Positions 8,633 through 16,987 of a stretch of DNA of 52,161 nucleotides are shown piece by piece (position 1 is the first letter of the stretch; the number at the start of each line of letters is the position of its first letter). The notes beneath the pieces were generated by a model that was given only the letters and a program-made list of their open reading frames with translations, searched no databases and had not been told where the DNA came from. A program made the translations under genes and the position numbers. The stretch is from an uncultured Lachnospiraceae bacterium (GTDB taxonomy: Bacteria > Bacillota > Clostridia > Lachnospirales > Lachnospiraceae): contig CAJUJK010000028.1 in the NCBI GenBank assembly GCA_910586705.1, positions 1 through 52,161 on the forward strand, in the 5' to 3' direction.

Positions 8633-10669
8633 CTACCGTCTCCTTTTCCCGGCAATATACAGCACTCCCGTCACAGTAACTGCCAGCGCCAGCAAAACAA
8701 TCACAATTCCGGCTGCATTTCTGAACCGGCGGTCGCCGGGTTCTTTCCCCGCCATACCAGATGCCGCCTCGTCCCCCGCCTGCCAGTCGATATAGGCAAT
8801 CGCATACGGGGAAAACTTATCGGTGGAAAAAGTAATGGTGTCCGGGTTGTCATCCTCATCCGCAAGCTGCGCAAATTCCCGGCTGCCATCCGCCTTTGTA
8901 TGCAGCCGCAGCACATAAAACCGCCGCTTTTCTGCCTTTAAATGCTCCGGCACGTCAATCACCACTTTTAACGCTGTGGGAAGCTCGGAAATCGTCTCTG
9001 TTTCTCCTCCCTTTGACGCTGTGAGGGACACCTCGAAATACCGTCCGATACTCATGCCCGGCAGCTTTTTCTCCGCAAACTCTTTCTGCACCTGTGCCGG
9101 CTCCCTGCCGTCCGTGTCCTCCACGTACAGGTTTATTTCCGCAGGCGCGCCGCCCTGCAGCAGTTCCATCTTTTCTTCCGCCGAGAGAAAATAGTCTACT
9201 GCCGCCTCAAAATGATAATAAGAAATTTCCTGCTTTCCGTTACAGAAATCATTGTGCGCCGTCAACTGCAGATCCCCGGTCTCCAGCGCGCCGATCATCA
9301 GCTCCGCGGCATTGTTCCCCTTGACCAGACGCTCCGCCTCCTCCACGGAGACATCCAGATGTTTTAGCGTCCCTGTCAAGCCGCTCTCCTGTCTCTGCCC
9401 GCCGTCCGCTTCCCCCGGCGCTTCATCATCGTTTTTCTCTCTGTCGTCGTTCCGATCTGTTTTCTCCTCTTTTCTGTCTTGATCCGTTTTCTTATCCTTG
9501 TCCGTCGTATCTTCTTTCTGCTCTTCTTTTTTGTCCGTCTGGGCAGGCTTTTTTTCCGCCCCGTCGTTGTTATCCTTTGCGGCGGACTGCGCAAAGTCAA
9601 CGGAAATGGTGTGGTTCTCCCTCACGTCGGTAAAGTTAAAGGAATTCATCCATCCCACCGATTTCCCGTCCACATACACATTGCTGACGGCATAACCGCT
9701 TTTCGGGGTCATTGTGTAGAGAATCCCCTCCCCTTCCTTCACCGTACTCTTCCCGGCGGGCGTAATCGTCCCGTTCTCGGAAGACGCGGTCGCCGTAATG
9801 GTGTAAGTTTTCGGCTTATCATCCTTCTTTGAAAATACCGCGGTAAACGTTCTGGACTGCGTGACGCGGTCCAACGGCATCCTGCTGTCTTTGCTGACGG
9901 TTTTCCCGTTCTCCGTCCAGCCGTCAAACTGGTACCCCTCCTTCGCCGACGCCTCGAGCACCATGCCATCCCCATAGTTGATATCCCGGCTTTCCGTCGC
10001 CGTACCACCGTTACCGTCATTGACGTTTACGTTAATCCGGCAGACGATCCGTTTAAACTCCGCCACATACGTCACGTTGCCGCGGACATTGTTGATCGTA
10101 TACCGGGCATCCTGCGAAACCCGGTTCCCGTTTTCCGTCCAGCAGTCAAAGGTAAATCCCTCGTCCGGCGTCGCTGAAATCACGACGTCTGTGCCCTCCT
10201 TTACCGTGCCGCTCCCGTACACATTGCCGCTGTTTTCCGGGGATACCTGCAACTGTATGTCATACATCGTCTCGCGCACTGTCACCAGCGCCTCCGCGCT
10301 GTAATTGCTGTCCTGTCTGGAAACCGCCTTCACCACCATGGAGGACGCGGTTTCATCCGAAGCCACATTCAGTACGCCGTTCGTGTCAATAAAGGTACTC
10401 TGGCTCTTCTGCCCGGAAACGCTCCACGCGACTTCCCTGCTGTAGTCATTGACGCCCGCCACATAGGCAGTAAAACCGCATTTCGTATCTTTGGAGACAA
10501 CCGTTGTTCCCGGGGAGATTGTAACAGACGTAATAAACGACTTTTCCTCCACCGATTCCACGGTTGCGCCGGAACCGGTCTGCGCCGCATAACACGGCAG
10601 AACAGCAGACAAAAACATCTGCGCCGCCAACAGACACGCCCCCAGACAATATATGGCTTTTTTTCCCAT
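8633..10669 (-). CDS. Secreted, membrane-anchored protein with InlB B-type repeats
   Basis: A 678-aa exported protein. Residues 1-29 are a signal peptide (MGKKAIYCLG... ending CYA-A). Residues about 45-132 look like a bacterial Ig-like domain. Three Listeria-Bacteroides/InlB B-type repeats follow, at about 136-206, 208-280 and 287-360, each with a GFxFDxWTENG-like core. Residues 365-430 are a Lys/Glu/Asp-rich linker. Residues 430-625 form a further extracellular domain, then a C-terminal transmembrane helix (about 645-670) ending KRRR. There is no LPxTG. The start at 10669 has AGGAGGTGG immediately upstream. The reading frame stays open to 10924 through a sigma-factor remnant, which would give a false 763-aa protein. 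Probable surface or adhesion protein; ligand unknown. Confidence 0.75.
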   Translation of the reverse strand: MGKKAIYCLGACLLAAQMFLSAVLPCYAAQTGSGATVESVEEKSFITSVTISPGTTVVSKDTKCGFTAYVAGVNDYSREVAWSVSGQKSQSTFIDTNGVLNVASDETASSMVVKAVSRQDSNYSAEALVTVRETMYDIQLQVSPENSGNVYGSGTVKEGTDVVISATPDEGFTFDCWTENGNRVSQDARYTINNVRGNVTYVAEFKRIVCRINVNVNDGNGGTATESRDINYGDGMVLEASAKEGYQFDGWTENGKTVSKDSRMPLDRVTQSRTFTAVFSKKDDKPKTYTITATASSENGTITPAGKSTVKEGEGILYTMTPKSGYAVSNVYVDGKSVGWMNSFNFTDVRENHTISVDFAQSAAKDNNDGAEKKPAQTDKKEEQKEDTTDKDKKTDQDRKEEKTDRNDDREKNDDEAPGEADGGQRQESGLTGTLKHLDVSVEEAERLVKGNNAAELMIGALETGDLQLTAHNDFCNGKQEISYYHFEAAVDYFLSAEEKMELLQGGAPAEINLYVEDTDGREPAQVQKEFAEKKLPGMSIGRYFEVSLTASKGGETETISELPTALKVVIDVPEHLKAEKRRFYVLRLHTKADGSREFAQLADEDDNPDTITFSTDKFSPYAIAYIDWQAGDEAASGMAGKEPGDRRFRNAAGIVIVLLALAVTVTGVLYIAGKRRR

Positions 10670-10741
10670 GTTCCACCTCCTGCTGTCATTCTGCATGTAT
10701 CTGAATCGTAACGCCTTCATCGTATTCCAGAAGTTCCAGAT

Positions 10742-10870
10742 ATATTTCATATAGACATTCTGAAATACATCCTCCGTGTCATCCCTGTTTTTCAGCTGTA
10801 CAAAACATATCCTCCGCACCATGTCCGCATACGTTTCCATGGCATATCGGATTTCTTCCGCGCTTTTCAC
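10742..10870 (-). pseudogene. Truncated sigma-70 family factor, region 2 fragment
   Basis: In-frame residues here (start at a GTG at 10870) read KSAEEIRYAMETYADMVRRI, then FVQLKNRDDTEDVFQNVYMKY. This is the start of region 2 of an ECF-type sigma factor. Similarity stops abruptly at about 10742. The rest of region 2, region 4 and any anti-sigma gene are missing. In another frame the following bases read ELLEYDEGVTIQIHAE and then a stop just before the next gene's ribosome binding site. That looks like the genuine C-terminus of some deleted protein. I infer an internal deletion or decayed sigma/anti-sigma pair. Confidence 0.6.
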
Positions 10871-10930
10871 CGCTTTTCTCCTTCTGCTCCCAGACCGGGC
10901 AGGAAGGACTGCTTCCCCCTGCACATATAC

Positions 10931-10956
10931 AAAAACCCCGCTGACTGACAGCGGGG
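10931..10956 (-). terminator. Intrinsic terminator of the His-rich peptide gene
   Basis: Read on the minus strand, CCCCGCTG and CAGCGGGG form an 8-bp GC-rich stem with a 5-nt loop, followed directly by TTTTTG. It lies 16 bases after the stop codon of the gene at 10973-11284. Confidence 0.88.
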
Positions 10957-10972
10957 CTTTGCGTTTTTCTCC

Positions 10973-11284
10973 TTAATGATGTCCGGAATGATGGCCGGAA
11001 CCGCCGTGATGGCTGGAACTGCTTTCATGGTGGGAGTTATCGTCATGGTGATATCCGTTATCATAATAGCAGTCGCCATCATGGTACCCGTCACAGTAAT
11101 ACCCATTACAATATGCCCCGTCATACGCGCCGTCGTAGCCGCCGCCACACCATATCATGTCTCCACTCTCGTAGTCATAATAATAGCCGCCGCTCTCCTC
11201 CGCCGATGCCACCATCACCGTGCTGCCAATCATAAATGTCGCTGCAGCAACCGTTACCATCAACTTTGCCAGCTTTCTTTTCAT
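10973..11284 (-). CDS. Small exported His/Tyr/Gly/Cys-rich protein
   Basis: A 103-aa protein with a clear signal peptide (about residues 1-28, ending MVASA). The mature part of about 75 residues has low complexity: 13 Tyr, 4 Cys (46, 59, 64, 72) and 11 His. Most of the His are in pairs in the last 25 residues (YHH, SHH, SHH, GHH, GHH). Gly, Asp and Ser fill the rest. The His tail and acidic Tyr/Cys region suggest metal binding outside the cell. I recognise no named family. GGAGGTAAAGGGC gives a strong ribosome binding site. It is followed by a strong terminator, so it is probably transcribed alone. The roughly 200 bases upstream (11285-11486) contain no recognisable riboswitch. Confidence 0.75.
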   Translation of the reverse strand: MKRKLAKLMVTVAAATFMIGSTVMVASAEESGGYYYDYESGDMIWCGGGYDGAYDGAYCNGYYCDGYHDGDCYYDNGYHHDDNSHHESSSSHHGGSGHHSGHH

Positions 11285-11423
11285 GCCCTTTACCTCCGTA
11301 TTCTTATCCTGTAATTACATCGTTTCATAAGTAATACGTCCGGCAAAGCCGATTCCTTTCATTTTCAGAAAAATTTTTTCGCTGCGTCATCTTATCTATA
11401 GTATAATGCACACGCTTAAATTT

Positions 11424-11457
11424 GAAAAGCGGAGATCCGCCCGCATCCCCGCTTTTC
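11424..11457 (-). terminator. Hairpin after the lipoprotein gene, probable terminator
   Basis: GAAAAGCGG (11424-11432) pairs perfectly with CCGCTTTTC (11449-11457), about 30 bases beyond the stop of the lipoprotein gene. On the minus strand the downstream arm ends in TTTTC followed by AAATTT, so the U-tract is short. Confidence 0.5.
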
Positions 11458-11486
11458 TTACACAGTATCATAACCTCTTTGCACGG

Positions 11487-12023
11487 TCAGTTAATTCCCG
11501 TTACGCGAAGCTCCCCGTCAACCGACTGAAAAATAATGTTCGGTGTGGCATCGCCCATAATAACGCCCGCCATAGTCTCTTCCAGTGTCGAAACGTCTAC
11601 CGCCGCAATCACCGCGCACCGCTCGTCCGTAAATATGGTATCGGCTCCCAGCGCCATGAACGCCTCCTCGCTCTCGACTGCCTCGCCGTTTACCGCAAGC
11701 GGATAGCTGCACAGTCCGGCAATCGCATCCATATCCTTCGCCGCCATTGCTGTCTGGATCTGCTCCGCAAATGCCGCCGTATCCCCTTCCGCTCCTTTTT
11801 CCTCCAAGTCCTCAAAGTTGTCGTTCTTCTCTTCCGTCTCGCTCTCCGTGGGGGCACTCTCCGGCTCCGCGTCTTCCGTCTGCACCACGTCCACGGGCTT
11901 TGCATCCACCGCTCCCGTCTCTTCCTGCTTCTGCTCACCGCATCCCGCGCATCCCAGAACCATTGCTCCCACAAGTAATAAAATTTTCCACTTTTTCAAT
12001 CTTTTTTCCTCCCGATTGCTCAT
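11487..12023 (-). CDS. Putative lipoprotein
   Basis: A 178-aa protein. A Lys/Arg-rich N-terminus and hydrophobic segment lead to MVLGCAGC, with two possible lipobox cysteines (25 or 28). After that comes a Glu/Thr-rich linker (about residues 29-75) and a small globular domain. The globular part has alternating helices (AAFAEQIQTAMAAKDMDAIAGLC) and strands (NIIFQSVDGELRVTGIN), resembling the NTF2-like or SnoaL-like folds common in Clostridial lipoproteins. That likeness is only an impression. It is predicted to sit on the outer face of the membrane. The start is not well supported: AGAGG lies 16-20 nt upstream and a better AGGAGG is too far away. Confidence 0.7.
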   Translation of the reverse strand: MSNREEKRLKKWKILLLVGAMVLGCAGCGEQKQEETGAVDAKPVDVVQTEDAEPESAPTESETEEKNDNFEDLEEKGAEGDTAAFAEQIQTAMAAKDMDAIAGLCSYPLAVNGEAVESEEAFMALGADTIFTDERCAVIAAVDVSTLEETMAGVIMGDATPNIIFQSVDGELRVTGIN

Positions 12024-12159
12024 TTTCTAAAATTTCTGCAGCCTCTTTCCCAGCCCGCACCTCCTATACTATCCGCCCCAATTTTTTTCGTCAATTTCAC
12101 TTCTTCGCATTTTTCTGTTGATTTTTCGCAATCATCCTTGAATTTACCCGAAGAATCAG

Positions 12160-12189
12160 TTGATAAATCTGCCCCGGCTTCGTTATAAT
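12160..12189 (+). promoter_or_regulatory. Promoter of the LytTR/GHKL pair
   Basis: TTGATA (12160-12165), an 18-bp spacer and a perfect TATAAT (12184-12189) about 70 bases before the regulator gene. The 12024-12259 spacer shows no convincing coding sequence on the plus strand; in particular no AgrD-like peptide gene is seen. Confidence 0.65.
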
Positions 12190-12259
12190 TTATATTGGCA
12201 TTACAAGATTTCGACATAATTTTCAAGCCATCATTCAGTGGAAGGAAACCGCCCCTATT

Positions 12260-13006
12260 ATGAAAATTACCATTTGCGACGACAGCATCAAAGATCTTCT
12301 CTATACGGAAAAGCTGTTGTTAAAATATAAATCACTGTACCCCGACAAAGATTTTGAACTGGAGAAATTTTCCGATCCCTCCAGACTCTGCCAGAGAATA
12401 ACTGAGGGAAAACTGACAGATATTTATATATTGGACATGCTGATGCCGAGACGCACCGGCATTGACATCGGAAATCTGATCCGGACAGCCGGCTGCGAGA
12501 GCGTGATTATCTATATCACCTCCTCGGAGGATCACGCACTGGACGCCTACGGCGTTCGTGCGGTGAGATATCTTCTGAAGCCGGTTGATGAAAATAAACT
12601 GTTTGAGGCGCTGGATTATTCCCTGTCTTACGCCAAACTGAGAGTGGACTCCCTCTATCTGATCAAGACAAAAGAAGGCCTTGTACAAAGACCCTACTCC
12701 AAAATCGAATATGTGGAAAATGTGGGCAGGAAGCTGGAAGTGCACATGACCGATGGCGAGATTTTGAAAAGTTTATTTATCCGAAAATCCTTTGAAGAGG
12801 AAACGCAGGAAATTGCCGCACAGAGAAATTTCCTCCAGATCCACAAGTCCTTTCTCGTCAATCTGGACTATGTGAAACAACTGACCCCGGACAGCGTTAT
12901 TCTGGTATCCGGCAAGCACCTCCCGGTCAGCCGTGCCAAATCGGCAAGCGTCAAGCGGGAATACCTTATCTTTGTTTCCGGCAGCATCGGTGGGGGAATG
13001 ACATGA
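12260..13006 (+). CDS. LytTR-family response regulator (AgrA-like)
   Basis: A 248-aa cytoplasmic DNA-binding regulator. Residues 1-120 are a receiver domain: acidic pair in ICDDS near residue 4-8, phospho-acceptor Asp in YILDMLMPRRTG near 59, and the Lys of LKPVDE near 105. Residues about 140-240 form the LytTR DNA-binding domain (IEYVENVGRKLEVHM... FLQIHKSFLVNLDYVKQL). It is paired with the GHKL kinase, whose start overlaps its stop (ATGA at 13003-13006), so translation is likely coupled. Such pairs often respond to peptides; the signal here is unknown. Confidence 0.9.
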   Translation: MKITICDDSIKDLLYTEKLLLKYKSLYPDKDFELEKFSDPSRLCQRITEGKLTDIYILDMLMPRRTGIDIGNLIRTAGCESVIIYITSSEDHALDAYGVRAVRYLLKPVDENKLFEALDYSLSYAKLRVDSLYLIKTKEGLVQRPYSKIEYVENVGRKLEVHMTDGEILKSLFIRKSFEEETQEIAAQRNFLQIHKSFLVNLDYVKQLTPDSVILVSGKHLPVSRAKSASVKREYLIFVSGSIGGGMT

Positions 13007-14292
13007 TTTTTATTAAAAATGTATCCTATATCATGAGCCATATTTTCTTTCTGGTGTTTGTCTATCTGTTTACGCTACACCGCTACTCCAGAAGGAAAAC
13101 GCTGTCCCTCTGTTTCCTTGCTTTTCTTTTTACAACGGGAATGGGTCAGCTGAAACTGAATTTGTTTTCGGACAGCGCCTTATTTTATTTCTTTACAACG
13201 ATCGTACAAATAATTGTTGTACAGCTTACCGGGCTTCTTATCTCAGAAAAGCGCGACAGCAGGACGCTGTTTATCAGCTTAAGCGCCTCCAACTATGCGA
13301 TAATCGGGAGTATTATCGCACCTATCCTATACATTTTTACAGATAGTGTCCTGCTTGCGCTTGCGGGAAATCTTCTGGCAAATATTATCCTTTTACTGGT
13401 GCTGTATTTTAATATCCGAAACTCTGTTACTAAATTCTGCGAGCGGGATCTGGAAAAAAGCAGATGGGAACTCTGTCTGATTCCCGTATTTTTTTATTGC
13501 AGTTTTTCCAGCATTGCCTTTTTCCCATATACTCTTTATGACCATCCCGAAAATATTCTCGTCAGCATTTTACTGATGTTCACCATGCTCGTGTCCTATG
13601 TGGTCGTGCTTCGCTATCTGGACAGCGAGACGAAACAGGTGGAAGAATATTGGAAAAATATGATGTTTGAATCCTATATCCAAGGTCTGGAGAGCCAGAA
13701 TTACCTAACGGAGCAGTCGGAGCGCAACCTGAAAATATTGCGGCATGACATGAGACATTATTCCACAATGATCGATTCCCTTCTGGATCAGGAAGACTAT
13801 GCGGAAATCAAAAATATTACCGGGCATATCAATGAAGTGATGAACGAAAATAAAGTCGATGTATACTGTGAAAACCGGGTCGTCAATACGATTCTTATGA
13901 AGATGGCGGAACAGGCAAAATCTCTCCAGATCGACCTGCAACTGGATATACTCATACCACGGCAGATCCCGGTCAATGAATATGAGTTTGCCATGGTACT
14001 CGCCAATCTTCTGGAAAACGCTGTTTTCAGCACCAAAGATGCTTCGTCCGCCATGAAATCCATCGCCGCAAAAATACATTGCACAAATGAACACCTGCTG
14101 ATCGACATGGAAAACGACTGTGACCGGGAAATTTATTTTAATTCCATAACGGGACTTCCCAAAAGCAGACGCGGCAAGGGGCATGGTCTCGGTATGCAGA
14201 GCGTGCAGGCTTTCAGCGATAAACTGGACGGAACCATCGACTGTTACTGCGAAAACAAGCGGTTCCGAATTATCGTGTATGCAAAATTTTAA
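13003..14292 (+). CDS. GHKL-domain sensor histidine kinase (AgrC-like)
   Basis: A 429-aa membrane kinase. The first roughly 200 residues form about six hydrophobic segments, then a coiled helix leads to the phospho-acceptor box KILRHDMRHYSTMID (His near residue 249). The ATPase part has the N-box LANLLENAV and a glycine box GKGHGLGMQSVQ, as in AgrC/ComD-type GHKL kinases, rather than the usual EF-hand HK layout. It is predicted to phosphorylate the LytTR regulator encoded just upstream. The coding region ends only 4 bases from the convergent GH18 gene, so no separate terminator fits between them. Confidence 0.9.
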   Translation: MIFIKNVSYIMSHIFFLVFVYLFTLHRYSRRKTLSLCFLAFLFTTGMGQLKLNLFSDSALFYFFTTIVQIIVVQLTGLLISEKRDSRTLFISLSASNYAIIGSIIAPILYIFTDSVLLALAGNLLANIILLLVLYFNIRNSVTKFCERDLEKSRWELCLIPVFFYCSFSSIAFFPYTLYDHPENILVSILLMFTMLVSYVVVLRYLDSETKQVEEYWKNMMFESYIQGLESQNYLTEQSERNLKILRHDMRHYSTMIDSLLDQEDYAEIKNITGHINEVMNENKVDVYCENRVVNTILMKMAEQAKSLQIDLQLDILIPRQIPVNEYEFAMVLANLLENAVFSTKDASSAMKSIAAKIHCTNEHLLIDMENDCDREIYFNSITGLPKSRRGKGHGLGMQSVQAFSDKLDGTIDCYCENKRFRIIVYAKF

Positions 14293-14295
14293 CCG

Positions 14296-15435
14296 TCACG
14301 GTCTCTGTATCTGAAACGTATTTTCCAGAAGCAGCCAGTTCGGACGGAAAAACCGCATGATCTGCCAGTAGCCCATTCCGCGCAGGCTAAATTCCGGCAG
14401 AAGGGCGAACTTCGCCTGATAACTTCTCACATCCTCAAACCATACCTCATGGAGCTGACCGTCTTTTTCATACTGAAAAAACGGTGACATAGCCACTTCG
14501 TCAAACTGGATGGGAACACCCGCCTCCACGGCTATCCGCACGGCTTCCAGATTACTTACGGTAGTCGCCCGGGATGACCCCTGCACAAAAGGCAGCGTCC
14601 AGTCATATCCGTAGTTCGGGATTCCCAGATCAATCTTCGCCGGATCAATGCGGGTGACGGCATACTCCACAACCCGCCGCACCTGATTGACAGGCGCAAC
14701 CGCCATGGGCGGACCGTAAGTGTAGCCCCACTCGTAAGTCATAAGCAGGACGCTGTCTGCCGCTTCCCCCAGAAGCCTGTAATCCTTTCCCTCATACAGA
14801 AGCCCCGCCTGTTCATCCGATGTTTTTGGCGCCAGCGCCACGGAGACATGATATCCGTAGGGCGCAAGATAATTCCTCACGTCCGCCACAAAATCCGCGA
14901 AGGGAATCCGATCCTCCGGTCGGATGTACTCAAAGTCAATGTCAACTCCTTGAAAGTTTTTTTCCTGCACAGCCGCAAGCAGATTGACGAGCAGGTTGTC
15001 TTTTGCCGTCTGGTTATTCACCACGGAAGTGATCAAGAAATTGTTGAAGTTTCCATCCGGCCCAAGCGGCGTCAGCGTCAGAACCGGGCGCACCCCCTGC
15101 GTCAGCGCGGCGTCTATCATAAACGTATCGTCCACCGTCGGCGGGACCAGATCCCCCTCCGTGGTAAACCCATAGGAAAAAACCGAGAGCGAGGACAGAT
15201 AGGGAAGTGTCTCATTTAACGTGTCCTGCCGGATAAAAGGATAAGCATAGCCGTTTACCCATGCCGGGTATGAGGGCGCGGAAGTTTCCCCCGAAGACAG
15301 GAGAAGCGCCTGACCCACCGCTAGCGGATAAGGATATGCCAGCTGATTGTTATAAATGATGGACGACGCGGAAGTCCCATGACTCTCCGCAATGGAATCT
15401 ACCGTGTCCCCCGGTTGTACCACATAAATTTCCAT
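14296..15435 (-). CDS. LysM-GH18 hydrolase (YaaH/SleL-like)
   Basis: A 379-aa protein. Residues 1-45 are one LysM domain (IYVVQPGDTVDSIAESHG... NNQLAYPYPLAVGQ) that binds peptidoglycan or chitin-like glycans. The rest is a GH18 barrel with the catalytic DxDxE signature in GVDIDFEYIRPEDR and the downstream LLMTYEWGY segment. This layout matches the spore germination hydrolases YaaH and SleL, which cut cortex glycan. There is no signal peptide, as is common in spore-associated forms. The start at 15435 has AGGAA 8 nt upstream; a longer reading to 15498 is rejected because the LysM begins right after this Met. Role in spores is inferred. Confidence 0.82.
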   Translation of the reverse strand: MEIYVVQPGDTVDSIAESHGTSASSIIYNNQLAYPYPLAVGQALLLSSGETSAPSYPAWVNGYAYPFIRQDTLNETLPYLSSLSVFSYGFTTEGDLVPPTVDDTFMIDAALTQGVRPVLTLTPLGPDGNFNNFLITSVVNNQTAKDNLLVNLLAAVQEKNFQGVDIDFEYIRPEDRIPFADFVADVRNYLAPYGYHVSVALAPKTSDEQAGLLYEGKDYRLLGEAADSVLLMTYEWGYTYGPPMAVAPVNQVRRVVEYAVTRIDPAKIDLGIPNYGYDWTLPFVQGSSRATTVSNLEAVRIAVEAGVPIQFDEVAMSPFFQYEKDGQLHEVWFEDVRSYQAKFALLPEFSLRGMGYWQIMRFFRPNWLLLENTFQIQRP

Positions 15436-15531
15436 AAAGCATTCCTGCAGTTTCTGTGGGCTTTGCTTTATTCTATGCAGATTCTGCACAGGCGGCACCG
15501 AATACCGTTTCCCGCGGAGACCAGACCTCCG

Positions 15532-16431
15532 TCACTGACGCCCCAAGATATGCTTCACTTCAGGAAGATACATTCTCCCAAACATATTCAGGTGGTTCAG
15601 GAGATGATAGAGATTATAGATATCCCGCCGCCGTTCATACCCCGGCTGTAAAGGCGCAGCGTTCTTATAGGCATCATAAAAGGCTGGCGGAAATCCCCCG
15701 AAAAGTTCCGTCATCGCGATATCCGCCTCGGCATGTCCCACATAAACCGCCGGGTCGATCAGCCACGCGCTGCCGTCATTCCCCACAATCACATTTCCCG
15801 ACCACAGATCGCCGTGGAGCAGGGACGGGTATTCGGGCTCCACCAGAATTTCATCCAGATGATCCAGAAATCTGCCTATTTTTTTCCAGTCATCCCTGTC
15901 AAAATACCGGGCGGCAGACTGAAACTGCGGTTCCAGACGACACTCCCGGAAAAAACCGATCCAGCTTTCATGTGCCCTGTTTATCTGCCTGCGCCTGCCA
16001 ATATAGTTGTCGCTTCCATACCCGTATTTCCCGTCCGGCACCAGCCCTGCCGTTGGCGCCCGGTGCATCGCCGCTAACTGTACGCCAAAGTTTTCCCAAT
16101 AATCTCTGCAGCGGCTCTGCCCGGAAATAAATTCTAACAGCAGAAAGGAATATCCGCCCCTGCCCTCATCCGTACCGGCGCCAAGGATACGCGGCGTGCC
16201 GATCGCCGCCGTCCCGGCAATCGCAGCCAGCCCGGCAGCCTCCGCGGTAAAAAAGGAAAGGTTTTCTTTCGCATTGGTTTTCATAAAAATACGACTGCCG
16301 CCTGTCAGTGTCAGACCGTATGCTTCATTGATATCGCCGCCGGAGATGCGGCTGGTTGTCTCAATTTCTGTTTCTTCCCCGAAGAGGGCATGTATGGCGC
16401 TTTCGAGGGAAGGGAAATGTAGTGGTGTCAT
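15532..16431 (-). CDS. Fructosamine kinase family protein
   Basis: A 299-aa kinase of the fructosamine-3-kinase/ketosamine kinase group, related to aminoglycoside phosphotransferases. Seen: the ISGGDINEAYGL glycine loop with downstream Lys in IFMKTNA near residue 50. The Brenner motif LLHGDLWSGNVIV near 195 carries the catalytic Asp, and LIDPAVYVGHAEADIAM carries the metal-binding Asp. HGDLWSGN is diagnostic of the FN3K group. It is expected to phosphorylate sugar-amine adducts so that they fall off proteins, or to act on a small-molecule relative. Spacing to the LysM-GH18 gene is 96 bases on the same strand. Confidence 0.85.
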   Translation of the reverse strand: MTPLHFPSLESAIHALFGEETEIETTSRISGGDINEAYGLTLTGGSRIFMKTNAKENLSFFTAEAAGLAAIAGTAAIGTPRILGAGTDEGRGGYSFLLLEFISGQSRCRDYWENFGVQLAAMHRAPTAGLVPDGKYGYGSDNYIGRRRQINRAHESWIGFFRECRLEPQFQSAARYFDRDDWKKIGRFLDHLDEILVEPEYPSLLHGDLWSGNVIVGNDGSAWLIDPAVYVGHAEADIAMTELFGGFPPAFYDAYKNAAPLQPGYERRRDIYNLYHLLNHLNMFGRMYLPEVKHILGRQ

Positions 16432-16456
16432 GGTCTGCGCCTCCTAATGAATTCAT

Positions 16457-16987
16457 CTATCCTAATATTCGTCCTATTGGAAAATTTCCATAATCACTAT
16501 CCGCATTCCATTCGTCTATAGAGAGAACTTCTACCCGGTCTATCAATTTTTTACCATTTCCAATATTGTCTTGCAGGGAAAATGGAAGCTCCGTTTTCAA
16601 CCTGTTTCGCAGCCTTTTTCTAGTCGTTACATCTCCATTTGGATATTCAAGAATATATATGTAGCGAACTAATTTATTTTTATCCAATAATCTCAGATAA
16701 TGCAAGGAATCATAAAATTTTCGCGTTATAATTGATATTTTCTTATCTTCCATTGGGTGAAATGCTTCGGGACACTTTGCTTCAGCAATACATGCGTTTT
16801 TATATTCTACCATAAGAATATGCGTAGAATTTTCAATCATAAAATCCACATCATTAATGTGTATCCCCGCATTCTGATAATCTTCATGTATTTTATCTGT
16901 TGACCATAACGCATTCCTGCAATCAATGCAGTATATACCGTTTTCCTCTATTAGTATATTCTCCACAGACAATTCCTCACAATTCAT
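16457..16987 (-). CDS. Small PD-(D/E)XK-like protein paired with an ATPase
   Basis: A 176-aa protein of no family I can name. Residues 46-63 (NDVDFMI... ILMVEYKNA) follow the PD-(D/E)XK nuclease pattern: Asp48, then Glu61-Tyr-Lys63 at the end of the next strand. This is a structural guess, not a proven site. It starts inside the end of the ATPase gene (about 11-base overlap), so the two are translationally linked. The exact start is uncertain: ATGs at 16996 and 16987 and a GTG further on are all possible, none with a strong ribosome binding site. A longer open frame to 17275 only shadows the ATPase gene. Base composition is AT-rich, like its partner. Possible effector nuclease of a defence module. 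Confidence 0.6.
   Translation of the reverse strand: MNCEELSVENILIEENGIYCIDCRNALWSTDKIHEDYQNAGIHINDVDFMIENSTHILMVEYKNACIAEAKCPEAFHPMEDKKISIITRKFYDSLHYLRLLDKNKLVRYIYILEYPNGDVTTRKRLRNRLKTELPFSLQDNIGNGKKLIDRVEVLSIDEWNADSDYGNFPIGRILG

Noticed and set aside
9589..10260. Tandem DNA repeat in the surface protein gene
   Set aside because: The repeats are seen at protein level (three InlB B-type units) but the DNA copies have diverged, so this is a domain repeat and not a recent DNA duplication.
10670..10924. N-terminal extension of the InlB-repeat protein to 763 aa
   Set aside because: It would put a sigma-factor fragment in front of a signal peptide; a strong ribosome binding site at 10671-10685 marks the real start.
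11285..11405. Possible riboswitch in the leader of the His-rich peptide gene
   Set aside because: Only a short CGGC/GCCG hairpin is visible; no conserved core of a known riboswitch class.
12020..12226. 68-aa open frame whose stop overlaps the lipoprotein start
   Set aside because: Begins with TTG without a ribosome binding site, covers the divergent promoter of the LytTR gene and has no recognisable features; the 4-base overlap may be chance.
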